Source: Prunus persica
Taxonomy: Eukaryota > Streptophyta > Magnoliopsida > Rosales > Rosaceae
NCBI RefSeq assembly: GCF_000346465.2
Contig: NC_034010.1
Span: 24,998,079-25,062,078, forward strand
Reading direction: 5' to 3'
DNA length: 64,000 nucleotides
The stretch's first letter is position 1; each line of letters opens with the position of its first letter. The notes under the pieces are model-generated. The model ran no database searches, had not been told where the DNA came from, and worked only from the letters and a program-made list of their open reading frames with translations. The position numbers and the translations under genes were made by a program. Below are positions 24,584-35,996 of this stretch, one piece after another.

Positions 24584-27217
24584 GTCCATGGTAAAGCGTT
24601 TAGGAGACGAACAAATTTATGAGAAGAAGACTTGGGTAGAAGACTAGAAGTCTGGAAGCCAACAACTTTCGCATTTCTTTTATTTATAATCCAAGCCTTG
24701 AATTAAAAATGTTTTTCATGAGGACTTGCAAAATGAAATTTGCTTTGGTTGGGAACGAGAAGACTTAGAAGTAGATCTAGTCTCGATGCTTGCTAGCTTT
24801 AACATATTTTATTAAAGCCTGGAATTAAAAATGTTTTTCATAAGAACTAGCTTGCACTGCAATTTATAAAATCACAAATCTTACCAAAATGAAATTTGCT
24901 TTGATTTGGGAGATGAACCAATTTAGTCAACAAGACTTGCAGAGAAGACCAGATTTTATTCTCAATGCTAACATAACTTTTTTTTAAAAAAAAAAAAATC
25001 CAAGTCTAGAATTAAAATGCTTTTTTTTTAAATTTTTTTTTATTGCGATTAACTCATACTGGAATTAAAAGCAAACCAAAAGGTAGAGAATAGTGAAATA
25101 TTTAAAATATCAGCTAATTTCATTGGTTAATGCAAATCTTAAAAATTAAAATTATTAATTAAATGAAGAGAATATGATAAATTCACACTTTTTCATATTA
25201 ACATAATAACTGGTTTTTATTTTACTCCATGAATAATATCTAGTTCGCTAAATAAAATTTGCGTTTATTTTTATGGATAATTAAAAGTTTAGGGGGAGAT
25301 TGAAGTAAAATTTGCTTTTCTTTAACAATTTGTGGCATTCTCTTCTCAACTTCTCGTGTGCGGTGAAAACTGGTACGTGGGGTTATTGGAAATTATGGTC
25401 TTGTAAATTGTACGTTCCAATCTTGTAGTTACTACCGGGGGGTCATCCATATAATTATTCTATTACTTCTCATGTCCAACATTAAAAATTATCCAGAAAA
25501 CCATAGTGCAGTGAAGCTGAAAAAGAAAGGAAAATCATTATAAAAAAAATAGTTACAACACATTAAAGGATTCTTTGCCAGATAGAGTTCAAGAGGATGA
25601 ACAGAAAGTTAAAGTCACTACAATATTGTTGGGTATATATGATAGCTGAAGCCAACTGGAATTGTTGAGCTGGCAGTGGTTAGTTCAGTGTTAGATGGTT
25701 AGGCTGTTACGCAACAGTTTTAGAAGTTCGTTAAGAGCTTAAGAACAAGTGTATAAATACTCTAAGAAACCTTGTAAGGATTTATAAGGATCTCACATTA
25801 TTAGAACTTCAGCGTCTAACCTAAAACTAAACCAATCCTAATGCATCAAAGACTATGCTCTCATGCAATACCCAAAGTTCATATACGACTACATATGTTC
25901 ATGCAAAACTGTGAACAAATCATGCACTTCAATTCATAAGTAAATGAGCAAAGATCACAAACCTTGTTTTACACAGTTGTTCCGACTGCCGAAAATCTTC
26001 TATTCACCGGAAATCACCTCTCTCAAGCTCAACTTTCGCTCTCAAATACCAAGTGTTCCCTCAAGCATAACCCTTCACCTTTTATACTGAAGCCCTAGCA
26101 TCAGGAAGCGAAAGGGCGTAACAATTATGACAGCACTCATCCAACGTGTCCACTCCTAGCATTCATTACAAACACATGCTTGCACGGAAGCCTAGGCCTC
26201 ATGCTAAGCGAAGATTTTTATCCCAGCAAGCCAACCCCAGCAAATCTAATAAGTGCATCACGATTCGGAAACCTGTTCCGATCGACAAAGCATGCCGAAC
26301 GGCAGGCTCACAAGGTTGAGTTCACCTCACCCGCCTAGCCGTTCTTCCTAGCATGTCAAACGGCAGGTGCTCAGGGTCGAGTTCTCCTCACCCTCATAGT
26401 CTTTCATCTTTTCATACCGAACGACAAGGGCATATGATAGACTTTCCCCCAAGTACCCTTTTTCCCAACAACCCCATTGGTTGGAGACTGGGGGGACTAT
26501 ATAAGTATCATCGGCAAACCACTAGGAACTTGCTAAAATTCCTGTAGCGAGGCCCGGATCAGAATGTCGAAGACATGTACGAGTACCCAACCAAGAAGTC
26601 CTTTCTCAATCGAGAACTTGGGGGAGTCATGTTGGTACCATATTTGACTAGGTCTCTCACGCCACGACACATGGAAATGACCTGACACCAAGCAGGGCCT
26701 AGAAGCCCAAGTTGGCCAGCCTTACGAGTGGTAGATGCCCTGAGCACCCACTATTGATTCTACACTGACCGGCTCTTCACGTAGGCTCACAATTGACAAT
26801 CGGCATGTGTGCTCAGCACCCGTTGTCAATTCAGGCTCCCAAAAGATATCTCATAGGGATGTGTTGTGTTCTTTACTGGTATACTTTCTAGGATACATGG
26901 TAGTTCCCCAAGCTATTCCCACAAGTCCCACATCGAAAGTTTATACCAATGAAACACCAAAACTTCTATAAATAAGGCCTTTTGCGGGCAAAAGGTAATA
27001 GCGACTTTACACTTATGCCCTTACTTTGTCATCAGCTAACTTATATTTTCTTCGGCTAACTTTAGTATTGGAGGGCCTTCGGTCGGTATCACACCAATGT
27101 CTTAGGTCTTACCTACTGCTTTTTTCCTTTCTCTGAGAAATGCCGACGGACATGCTTACTGAAGGCATATCAGATCACACATCATCCTTAAATTTGGGCC
27201 CACTACTGATCATCTAG
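24581..27217. other. Intergenic region, right end of the gene 2 unit, then LTR-retroelement debris
   Basis: 24600-25080 matches 49000-49480 and partly 56950-57240 (gatctagtctcgatgcttgc; aaagcctggaattaaaaatg). From about 25630 sequence resembles an LTR (tgttgggtatatatgatagc, then aagtgtataaatactc as a TATA region). 25870-26620 is GC-richer retroelement-like sequence with repeated gccg/ctcacc motifs and no intact reading frame. No host gene is seen. Confidence 0.4.
26631..27115 (+). mobile_element. 3' LTR fragment of an LTR retrotransposon
   Basis: A purine tract cttgggggagtca directly precedes tgttggtaccatatttga, the layout of a polypurine tract next to a 3' LTR. Inside are cttctataaataaggcc (TATA region) and a distal ggagggccttcggtcggtat segment. 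The right end is not fixed (a ca lies near 27103 and again near 27151). No matching 5' LTR is seen, so the element is incomplete. Confidence 0.5.
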
Positions 27218-27432
27218 TTTTGAGCACAAACAACTGCAATGAAGTAGAATGTTCAAATCACAGCGGAGATGACCTTATAGAATATTGGATGCAATCTAAA
27301 TATATTGTCTTTTCTACCAAGTTGCCCTTATCTCCTTTTAATTTTTGGGCCATCGGTGAAGTTGAAGTTTTCGTTCTAATGGCCAACGACTTGGCTGAGG
27401 TTCAGCCTCGTCCAAGTGCAACTGTAAATTGA
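27218..27432 (+). pseudogene. CNBD4 C-terminal fragment of a gene-1-type CNGC
   Basis: Reads NHSGDDLIEYWMQSKY then FWAIGEVEVFVLMANDLAEV and ends QPRPSATVN before a stop. It matches gene 1 CNBD4 (NHSGDDLIEYWARSKY), including the gene-1-type tail without a terminal exon. The following 3' UTR block (27433-27530) and flank to about 27800 match 13897-14960. It is a leftover of a duplicated gene 1 unit, cut on the left by retroelement sequence. Confidence 0.75.
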
Positions 27433-28393
27433 TTGTTCAATTATTCAAGTTTATTAGCAATTTTGTTCTGTAACTGTTGGAATGTCATGTGCTCTATGTA
27501 CATAAATCATTCCCTGTCCAAACGCAACCGCATATCTCCTTCAAAATATCTTTCTTTTGTGGGTCGGAAAACCAAATTGAAATTAATAGTATCTACAAAT
27601 TACCTTACCGAAACGTATTCTGTATTTTTATATTGAATTAATTTGAAAGAAATCCAAGTAGCTTATCATCTACGTGTACATCACATAGTTGTGCAATCAC
27701 TTGAAAGGTTCAGACGGCAAGTTGTATAAGACTCTTTCAACGAGAAAGTCTCAATTCCAAATATATAGTTCTGTGGCCCGAAATCACTTCCAGTCGCTTT
27801 AAGAGAGATGAGTTGGGAGTGTATATTGAGTGCATGCATTGTAGCTAGCTGCTAATTATATTCAGAGATGCTGCTTTGCCTTGACCTGATTCAGATATAT
27901 ACTGTTTTTGTGTGGGAAGGATGGAAGGAAGAGTATCAAAAAACAAGGTTCATCAAATGTCAACCCTATCTACTTATACGCCAAATATTGTTCACATGGC
28001 AATCATACGTCATAGTTGATAACTACAGTGTTTTCTTTCTTTCCAATCTCATTGTTTTGCGTTGAGTACAATTTGGACACACATATCGTTACTGCTTAAA
28101 ACGTCCACCGTCAAGACCTTATCCATGGAAATTCATTTTCCCTTATTTCACACCTGCAATAATTCCACAACTAATACTCCCAGAAAACAGGCCACAGAAA
28201 TGGGCCACGTGGCCACCTATTCTGGACCAAACAACATCGACATTATATATTTACCATTTTTATTATGGAGAATGCTAGCAATCTTTTTTCTAACTTTCTT
28301 TTTTGGACTTTCTCTCTTGTACATGTGTTACTTTCTCTACACTTAAAACAATGTCATTAATGCATTAGACAATTTATCTTTTTTTTCCCAAAT
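27433..28393. other. Mosaic of CNGC flank pieces with an orphan promoter
   Basis: 27433-27800 is gene 1 3' flank. At about 27998-28022 the words tggcaatcatacgtcatagt match the end of exon 2 of CNGC genes (tggcagtcatacatcatagt in gene 1), followed by ttccaatctcattgttttgc from the next intron. 28095-28215 is a CNGC promoter block. No gene is intact. Confidence 0.45.
28095..28215 (+). promoter_or_regulatory. Orphan CNGC-type promoter block with a G-box
   Basis: The words accttatccatggaaattca, ttccacaactaa and aacaggccaca match the gene 3 promoter. It includes CACGTG at 28206-28211 inside the palindrome ggccacgtggcc, a G-box/ABRE-type core bound by plant bZIP and bHLH factors. No CNGC gene follows; a solo LTR begins at 28394. 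Confidence 0.4.
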
Positions 28394-29801
28394 TGTGAAA
28401 CCCCGTATTTATAAAATTGTATAGTTTGAAGATTTGATATTTTGCCATTTAATTTATATATTATATTATATTATATTATATATGTGTGTATTACATAAAT
28501 ATCCTAATACATTATATATGGATATGCTTAGTCATTGTTAGTGTAGTACGTGTCAAAGAAAAACAAATGCTTAGCAAGCATAGCTATATACTAGCCTTGT
28601 CAATTCACCAAGAAAAGTTGTATAGGATTGGAGGAATTGGGAACTACCCCATCTACAAAGCTAGACCACATAAAAATAACTTGGATGGTAAGTGTTTGTA
28701 AACCGCCAAACACCATCCAATAGGAAGGGAGTCACTGCCGATATATTCCTTATATATATATATATATATATATATAGGACGTGAGTTGCATAGCAAACGG
28801 AAAAAAATACAACAAGAGAGAAATATTGGTAGAGAGGAGTAAGGAAAAGAGTGAGAAACTGAGTTTGTGAATTCGATGGAAAATTGGGAAACACTTTACA
28901 TTTCTAGCAAAAGCTTTGGTATCAAGGTAGGGGTTTCTTGGTGACCTTTTACAAAGATTGATCTAATTAAATTTCGTGAGCTCTATATTATGTGTGATAT
29001 TGTATAATGTTCTTGATATACTATATTTACGTATTGTGAACTATTTGAATAATGTTAGCATAATTATATCATGTCATGGTAATTGGTCGGAGTTGTTGGG
29101 TGGAGAAGATAATTGTGGAAAAGAGGGTAATAAGAAGGTTCTTTTGTGTAGTTGAGTCTGACCATTGTAGGGACCAAGTTCAGGCAAGCTCGTGTGCACA
29201 GTAGATTAGGAAATCGGCGGTATAATTGTCGATTGGGTGATTTGGGCTTGGAGATCAATGGTATAGACAAGATGACTAGCAAAAGGGGAATTATGAGATA
29301 ACTGTGATGGGTGTTAGTTTATATAATGGGGCATTCGGAATCACAGTGGTAAAATGCATGGTATGGGACATGCAAATTTGCTTGCCCTACTATATAGATT
29401 AACGGGTTGGGTAGAATTGAAGAGCATTCATGCATCATTATTATTATTAACATTAATGTGATATTTGGCTGTGTGATTGCATGTCACTTAATTTAGTTAT
29501 ATCAATCTACTATGGTAAGGTCTCATATCCCTACTAAGCTGTGGTTGCTCATCCCTCACCCTGTTTACTTTTTCAGATGAATTAGTGGGCAAGACAAGGA
29601 GTAAATCGGTTGGGGCTGAATTAGATGATAGTGATAGAGCTTTATTTATTTATTGTAAAGTTGTAAGATTTTGGATCTATTTTTATAAAAGAAGTTTATT
29701 TTAAACCATGTTTTGGCTTTTATCTATTTATTTTATTTTAGTTTTTATTTTCTCACGCACTGGGCGCGGGATTTTTACGTACCTCGGTCCGGGGCGTGAC
29801 A
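28394..29801. mobile_element. Solo LTR, 1408 bp, with perfect 5-bp target duplication
   Basis: Starts tgtgaaaccccgtattt and ends tccggggcgtgaca (TG...CA). The 5 bp before (28389-28393) and after (29802-29806) are both caaat. No internal retroviral-type genes lie between, and the ends are single, so this is one LTR left after recombination. It contains a (TA)n run at about 28749-28776. Family not identified. Confidence 0.85.
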
Positions 29802-31002
29802 CAAATTTACCCATATTAAATGCATTAATTTTATATTTTCTTCAATTTACAACTTAAAGTTCAATTAAATAAACATTTGAAAATAAATTTAAATTTTTTT
29901 TTAAATTTAATGAACATTCTAATGGATTAAAAAAGTTAAAAAATAAAAAGAAATAGAAAAAAAAGAAGATGAAAATCCAAACCCATTACACCATCTGTCT
30001 CTCTCTCTGACCCAAAACCCAGCCCCCTCCCTTGGCCAAAACAACAGTCCTCATCCGTACCCAATCATCATCATCGCTTTCCAATCCAAAACCCCACCAT
30101 CCATTGTACCTCTCGCTCTCTCCTCCGATTCCATACCAAAAAACTCATCCCCCTTCCCTCACCAAGAAAAAAGTGAACAATTTTTTATATTTTATATTTT
30201 AAATCATTGACGTTAATTTTGTGGAATATGTTAATTCTCCCTTAATGTTTTTAACAAGATGCAAACAAAAGTTAGTTTGTTCAATGCATTTAATAAGGTA
30301 AATTTGAGAAACAAAAGATACATTGTCTAATGTATTAATGGCATTTTTTAAGTATAAAAAGTGACACATGTCATGAGGGGAAGAGAGAAGGTTCAAAAGA
30401 GAAAGTTAGAGAGAAGGTTGCTAACATTCCCCTTTTATTATAACATGACTTTAGTCTTTATGAGTCCCGATCCCTTTAAAAGTAAAGTTTGAGTAATAAA
30501 TTACTAAAAGAAATAAATTATTAGGTGTTTAATGTACATACCCTTAATAAAGCCTAAACAAAGGTGTTTAGGCAAAACTCTTCTCACTGCAAAAATTCCT
30601 AGCACATTCTCTCCCAAAAAACACTCCTAAAGCCGTTTTTACTTTGAAAAAGGAGGAAGCCATTGTTCTTCCTCCCATCTCCCCTCTCCCCTCTCCCCTC
30701 TCCTCTCTTCTTTCCTCATTTTCATAGACAAAAGGTTTTCCCTATTTGTCTTCGTTTTGTTATGACAGTCAAAGTGTTATATACTTAGTCAAGAACCAAG
30801 TGTTTCATAGAAGGTCTAAGCATATTGATAGACGATATTACCGGATAAGAGATTGGGTGAACAATAAGGATATTGTAATAGAGAAGGTTCATACAGATGA
30901 GAACGCTTCAGATTGCTTGATCAAGCCAGTCACAGCTAAGAAGTTCAGACATTTTTGAGCTTGCTCAATCTTGTTGCATGCTAAAGATTGAGGTGGAGCT
31001 CT
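29802..31002. other. Intergenic region upstream of gene 3, with a Copia fragment at its right end
   Basis: AT-rich sequence, then a pyrimidine-rich stretch (30000-30140). About 30455-30530 resembles 15785-15860 (tttaaaagtaaagtttgagt). A CT-rich repeat cccctctcccctctcc lies near 30680-30710. No host gene is seen. Confidence 0.4.
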
Positions 31003-31660
31003 TGGGAATTACTAGAACGGTTTTCCAAGAGGGTTGAAAAGGATCTAGGGGTCGATGATTTTCACAAGGTATTTAAGGCTTGCCAATGTGGATATTGTTG
31101 ATGTTGGCTCACCTCAAGATATGGAAGGATTGAAGGAAACGGGCAGTCAAACGAGCAACAGACGTGTTGACTGGGCTCTGGCCCTCAAGTGGCAGAACTC
31201 TGACTCGAGATGAAACAGGCGCTCGAGCGGCGCGAGTGGCGCTCTAGCAAGACACGTGAATCCAGCGTGTATCCCTGACTTATCTGGACAGATTTTCTCT
31301 TAGTTTTGAGATGTTTTAGGTTTCCTATTCCTTGTATAATAGTACTAAAATCCCATGAAGTATAAATAGGCACTTTAGCACTAGATTTTGATAACGTGAG
31401 AAAATTAAGACATCAAATTGGGTTGAGCCAAGGGTGAAAGAAAAGAGAGTTAGGATTTGTGAGAGAGCAAATGGGCTTCTTCATTGTAACCAAAGAGGTT
31501 CTTTCGTACTAGTGAATTTCTTAGGGATCACCAAGAGGACGTTGACACAACGGCAAACCTCTATAAATTCTTGTGTTCTTTGTTTGTGTTTATTTTTCAG
31601 TTTGTGTGTGTGCTTTATCTTTTCGTGACTTGTGTGTGATTGTTGCGTAGTCAATCAACA
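30746..31660 (+). mobile_element. Copia-type retrotransposon 3' fragment with LTR
   Basis: 30756-30958 encodes the RNase H end of a Copia polyprotein: CYDSQSVIYLVKN, then the diagnostic RRSKHIDRRYYRIRDWV and ENASDCLIKPV before a stop. A purine-rich tract (aagattgaggtggagctct) leads into a probable 3' LTR at about 31003-31660 (tgggaattacta...tcaatcaaca) with a TATA-like tataaatagg near 31360. The 5' part is missing. Beyond 31660 the sequence returns to CNGC-flank type. Confidence 0.7.
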
Positions 31661-32238
31661 ATATGGTCTTGAAGTGTTATGATTTTAAAGTGCCTATGTC
31701 TTTGTCACTGTGTGTTTCGTACTTTTTGGAGCAGAAGGAAAAACACAAAACCACCGAACACTTTACAATTTTGTCTGTCCTTTCCCCCTTATTGATATCA
31801 TTGAAATAAAAGTTGCAATGAAACCACAAGGTGCCATTAAGAAGGTCATATCATTACATTACTTGCTCCCTGTATACTGCTCATGAACCGTGAAGACTTT
31901 ATCCATGTAAAGTCATTTTCCCATTCATACCTGCATTAGTTCCACAACTAACAAGTGCCAAAAAAAAGTCTCTCCTTTTAATTCCGCAACGTGCATTCAA
32001 TAAGATTCAAAACGTGGCAGAAAACAGTCCACACAAACGCTTCACGTGGCCACGTACCTTGGACCAAACAGCATGTACACAGTACATACATCTACCATTC
32101 TTATAAACTTGACTTTAAGTTGTAGAAAATTTGAGATTTAAAGGGGATTTGCTCCATCATTTGCATTCCAGAATTCTAGCAAAGATCAGATTCAGTTTCT
32201 GCCAAAAAAAAAAAAAAGGAAGAAGAAGAAAGGTTTGC
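31661..32238 (+). promoter_or_regulatory. Gene 3 promoter and leader, with G-box
   Basis: Contains aagactttatccatgtaaag, the G-box CACGTG at 32043-32048 followed by a second ACGT at 32052, and the leader words cattcttataaacttgactt and gatcagattcagtttctg that also precede genes 1, 2, 4 and 5. These are the family's shared upstream elements. G-box function here is inferred from motif only. Confidence 0.45.
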
Positions 32239-34911
32239 ATGGCTACCGGTGAAGTAACTGTAGTAGTGGAGAACATAGAAGGGAACATGGAAGGGAAAAC
32301 TGAAGCAACAGACAACTCGAAAGAGAAAGTTGCAAGGTTAGTTTGTATATATACGTACAACTTTAACATGCATGCACCATTTTCATTTTTCCTTTCTTAA
32401 ATAAATATTCTTATATCAAACAATGCAAAGTCCCCACTACAGAACATAACCTTTTCGTTCAAAAAAGAAAAAAGAAAAAAAAAGAACAGAACCTTTTGTT
32501 GTTTTGAGAACAACTAAAGTCATTGCGTTGTAATAAGCCAAATATTTAAACACATATGGTGGTACATATAATAAAATAATACATAGTAAAATTAAATTAA
32601 TGGACTGCTTTTTCTTGTCAAACGAGCTGATATGCGCAAATTTACATTTTTTTTTTTTTTTCGTTTTTGTTTTTCTCCAGTGATCGTTATTCAAATTCAG
32701 AGGCAACAGTGAAAAACTCAGCCATGAAAGATGAAGATGGATCAAATAAAAAAGAGGACGAAAATCATGATACTCGTTGGGGGGCTTTCCTTCAAATGTG
32801 GAAGAAGATATTTGTAGTATCATGTCTGTTTACTGTTGCACTGGATCCATTGTTTCTCTACGTTCCTATGATGAAGGATGATATCAAGTGCCTGCTGGCC
32901 GACAGAAACTTGAAGACAACAGCTCTTCTTTTAAGATCACTCACTGATCTTTTCTATATATTTGACATTATTTTGTAAATTTATACATCTGCTAAATATC
33001 GTGTCAGTGTCACACAAAACGACTCGAAAATAAGGTTTTCGTGGAAATCAACAATAGCTAAGATGTGGGTATTCTTCCGCTTCTACAATAATATCTTCAT
33101 TGACATTTTGGCTATTCTTCCGCTTCCACAGGTTAGACCTTTATTGGAATTTACTGACTAGTAGCAAAAGAGGCAAAAGCCACAATTTACCTAGCCACAG
33201 TGGGCCGACAGTGGCCAATATTAGTGATCTTTGCTCGTGATAATTTGATTTTAAATGTTTGTATTATGTTGTCCAGGTAGCAATTTTCATCTTCCTTTCA
33301 AAAATGAGGGACTTGAGATCTTTGAGCACAAAAAGGATGGCTATTATGAATCTTTTTGTTTTGTTGCAATATGTGCCACGAGTTCTTCGGATCTACTTAT
33401 CATGTAAGGAACTTAAAAAAACTCCTAAAGAAGAGATCAAAGAAACTGCTATATGAGTTAAAGGTGTCTTGAATTTCTTTATGTATATCCTGGTTAGTCA
33501 TGTAAGTAACAATATTTAATCTTGATAAATGATTTGGTTGGATTTTTTTTTCCGTAAAAGGCTAGGTTCTTAACTCAATCAACCTTGATGAATGGAAAAT
33601 GTACATGGGGCAAAATGATCCATATTACAATAGAGTAGGCATATACTTAATATTCTTGAGTTACATTTTCACAAAACAATAATGTTTCATAACATTAAGT
33701 CCTTCTTCCAATCCTTATTCGTGTATGTTCTTTTTTCCTTTTTGTTATAACCAAAGGCATTCAAACTCTAGTCTCTTGGGCGTAAGGGTAAATACCTCGT
33801 ACTGCTATAGGTAGAAACTCTCATAATTTTCAGTCTATGTTTAAAGGGTGAAGATAAGTTGTTGAAATAAGGAAACTGTCCTAATCACGAGAATCTAATG
33901 TTGTGACGCAAGGAGGCGACTCCTTCCAAATACGCCAAATTTGACAGTATTTGATAAATATATTTTGATGTATTTTTGTTTAACTTGAGTGAAGTCAAAA
34001 ATTAAAATATAATTTTATTCATATTTTCATCATCACCTCTAAGTCTAATCTAATTAACAAACTTGTTATTATTTAGGTACTTGGAGCTATATGGTATTTT
34101 TTCGCTATTCAACGAATGACCATTTGTTGGTGTGATGCATGTCGGAAAAAAAAGGGAGGTGATACTAGTTCTTTTGGCTGTCATGAGCATAACACATTTA
34201 GAAATATTAAATTTTTAAATGATTTATGCCCTATAAGTCCAGCGAATACAACGCTCTTTGATTTTGGTATATATAGTACAATCCTTCAATCTGGTATACC
34301 AGGGTCAACAAAATATTTTCAAAAGATCTCCAATTGTTTTTGGTGGGGACTGCGAAATTTGAGGTTTGTAATTTTTTTTTTTTTTGGTGTTGTTTGTTTG
34401 AACTTTGATGGGTAATGATGAATTTGCTTACTTCCAATCATATATATGTTTTACCATTTCATTTTTGCAGTTCTCTTGGTTAAAATCTTGAGCCTAGCGT
34501 GGATGGATGGGAGAACCTCTTTGCTGCGTTCATCTCTATAATTGGATTGCTTTTATTCTTATATCTCATTGGAAATTTGCAGGTTAGGCTTGAGTTTAAT
34601 TTAAAGAAAGTTGAATGTATCGTTTTTGATTTGAAGGATTCATAAATAACTAATACCTAGTTAAGAATGACTGAGCTGCTTGTTGTGGCATGCATATATA
34701 TATATATATATAGACATACATGCAGTTGATTACTGCACGAAGAGAAGACCATAGACACAAGGTGAAAGTGAAACGAAAGATGGAAAAGAAAGATAAAGAG
34801 ACAGTTGTGGTTATCTGAAAATGGCATCCCCAAAAAGTTGAAGAAGACGGGGATGCTGATTTGGACTATATCTTCTCTATTCTTCAAATCCGTATTAAAA
34901 AATATATGCAG
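32239..34911 (+). pseudogene. Gene 3: CNGC-like pseudogene, no CNBD exons
   Basis: Exons by homology: 32239-32336, 32681-33131, 33277-33501, 34077-34363, 34471-34582, 34714-34911. In-frame stops occur at 32976-32978 (TTG TAA where others have TTG CAA), 33454-33456 (TGA for Trp) and 34481-34483 in the filter (GGT TAA AAT CTT). The last shows the ancestor had G-Q-N-L, unlike the A-S-N-L of genes 1, 2, 4 and 5. The C-linker exon is also frameshifted. Membrane motifs are clear (VALDPLFLYVPMM, LQYVPRVLRIYLSCK, WWGLRNL). After 34911 no CNBD exon follows until the orphan at 39598. Confidence 0.85.
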
Positions 34912-35996
34912 GTAAGTTCCTCTAAACCCATGACTTTAATTAAGTAGTAGTGGCCTTTCCATCTACATATACTCCAGGCTGAAAACACCCATCCTAATCT
35001 CATTTAGTAAAAAACAGTAAACAAGTACATCTTTGAAAACTTGCAAATTCATAACCAAACTCATGAAAGACCTAAATGGACCAAAACCATTTTAATTGCT
35101 TACGTGACAATAACGAGTCCCACTTTTTACTCTGATAAGAATTCCAGGTGGGTGAAAAAAATTAAAAAATTATATATATTTTAAATTCATTTACCACATT
35201 TTTATCCCACATTTCTATACCACATGATGTGGTATGCCTATATCATATGCCATGTCAATTAATTTAATGAAGTATATCTCTATATTTAAAGCAAAAGGCA
35301 AAGAATGGTGAAACATTCAAAATACTGGGAAATGCCCTTGGTTAATTCAAACATTAAGAATTGAACTTATTAATTAAATGAGGATAATATCATAAATTCA
35401 CATTTTTCTATTTAAAAAAATTAAAATTAAAAACAAAATAAGATAATAGGCCCTACTTTTATGGAACATAACTACTCATGTTATCTTTTCTTAATTCTAA
35501 AAATAAAATAAAAAATAAAAAATAAAACCAATTGGCACATGCTCGGGCTAGTTCATGTGCCAAGGGGCTAGTTTTAATAAAGAAATTTTAATTAATTGTG
35601 TTTTTTAAAGTGTTAATAAATCATAAAAGAAAAAAATTAAATAAATTTAATTGATGTGGTTGTCTACCTCATTTGCCACATAAGGTGGTATACAAATATG
35701 ATAAGAGTAGCATTATTCAAAAAAGTTATAAAATAATAAAAAACACAATGATCAACCAGCCCCACCTCCTCTCCCCGATCTCCATCCTCCGTTCCTCCCA
35801 GCCCCCAGCTCCCACCCCTTCACCGTCAACCTAACCCATCCATCCCCACCCGCTCCCTTTGTCTCCTACAAACCAACGACCTAACTCTCCCTCTCCTTTT
35901 TAAGAAACCATATGTCAATGAAGGTGAAGACATTCCCACCCAAACTTATCTAAGAAACCCCAATCATCTTCCCAATGGCGGGTAATAGTTAGCTGG
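34912..35996. other. Intergenic region after gene 3
   Basis: AT-rich with words such as ccacatgatgtggtatgcc (35219) and gccacataaggtggtatac (35672) that suggest inverted-repeat remnants, and a pyrimidine-rich stretch at 35757-35900. No gene is seen. Confidence 0.35.
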
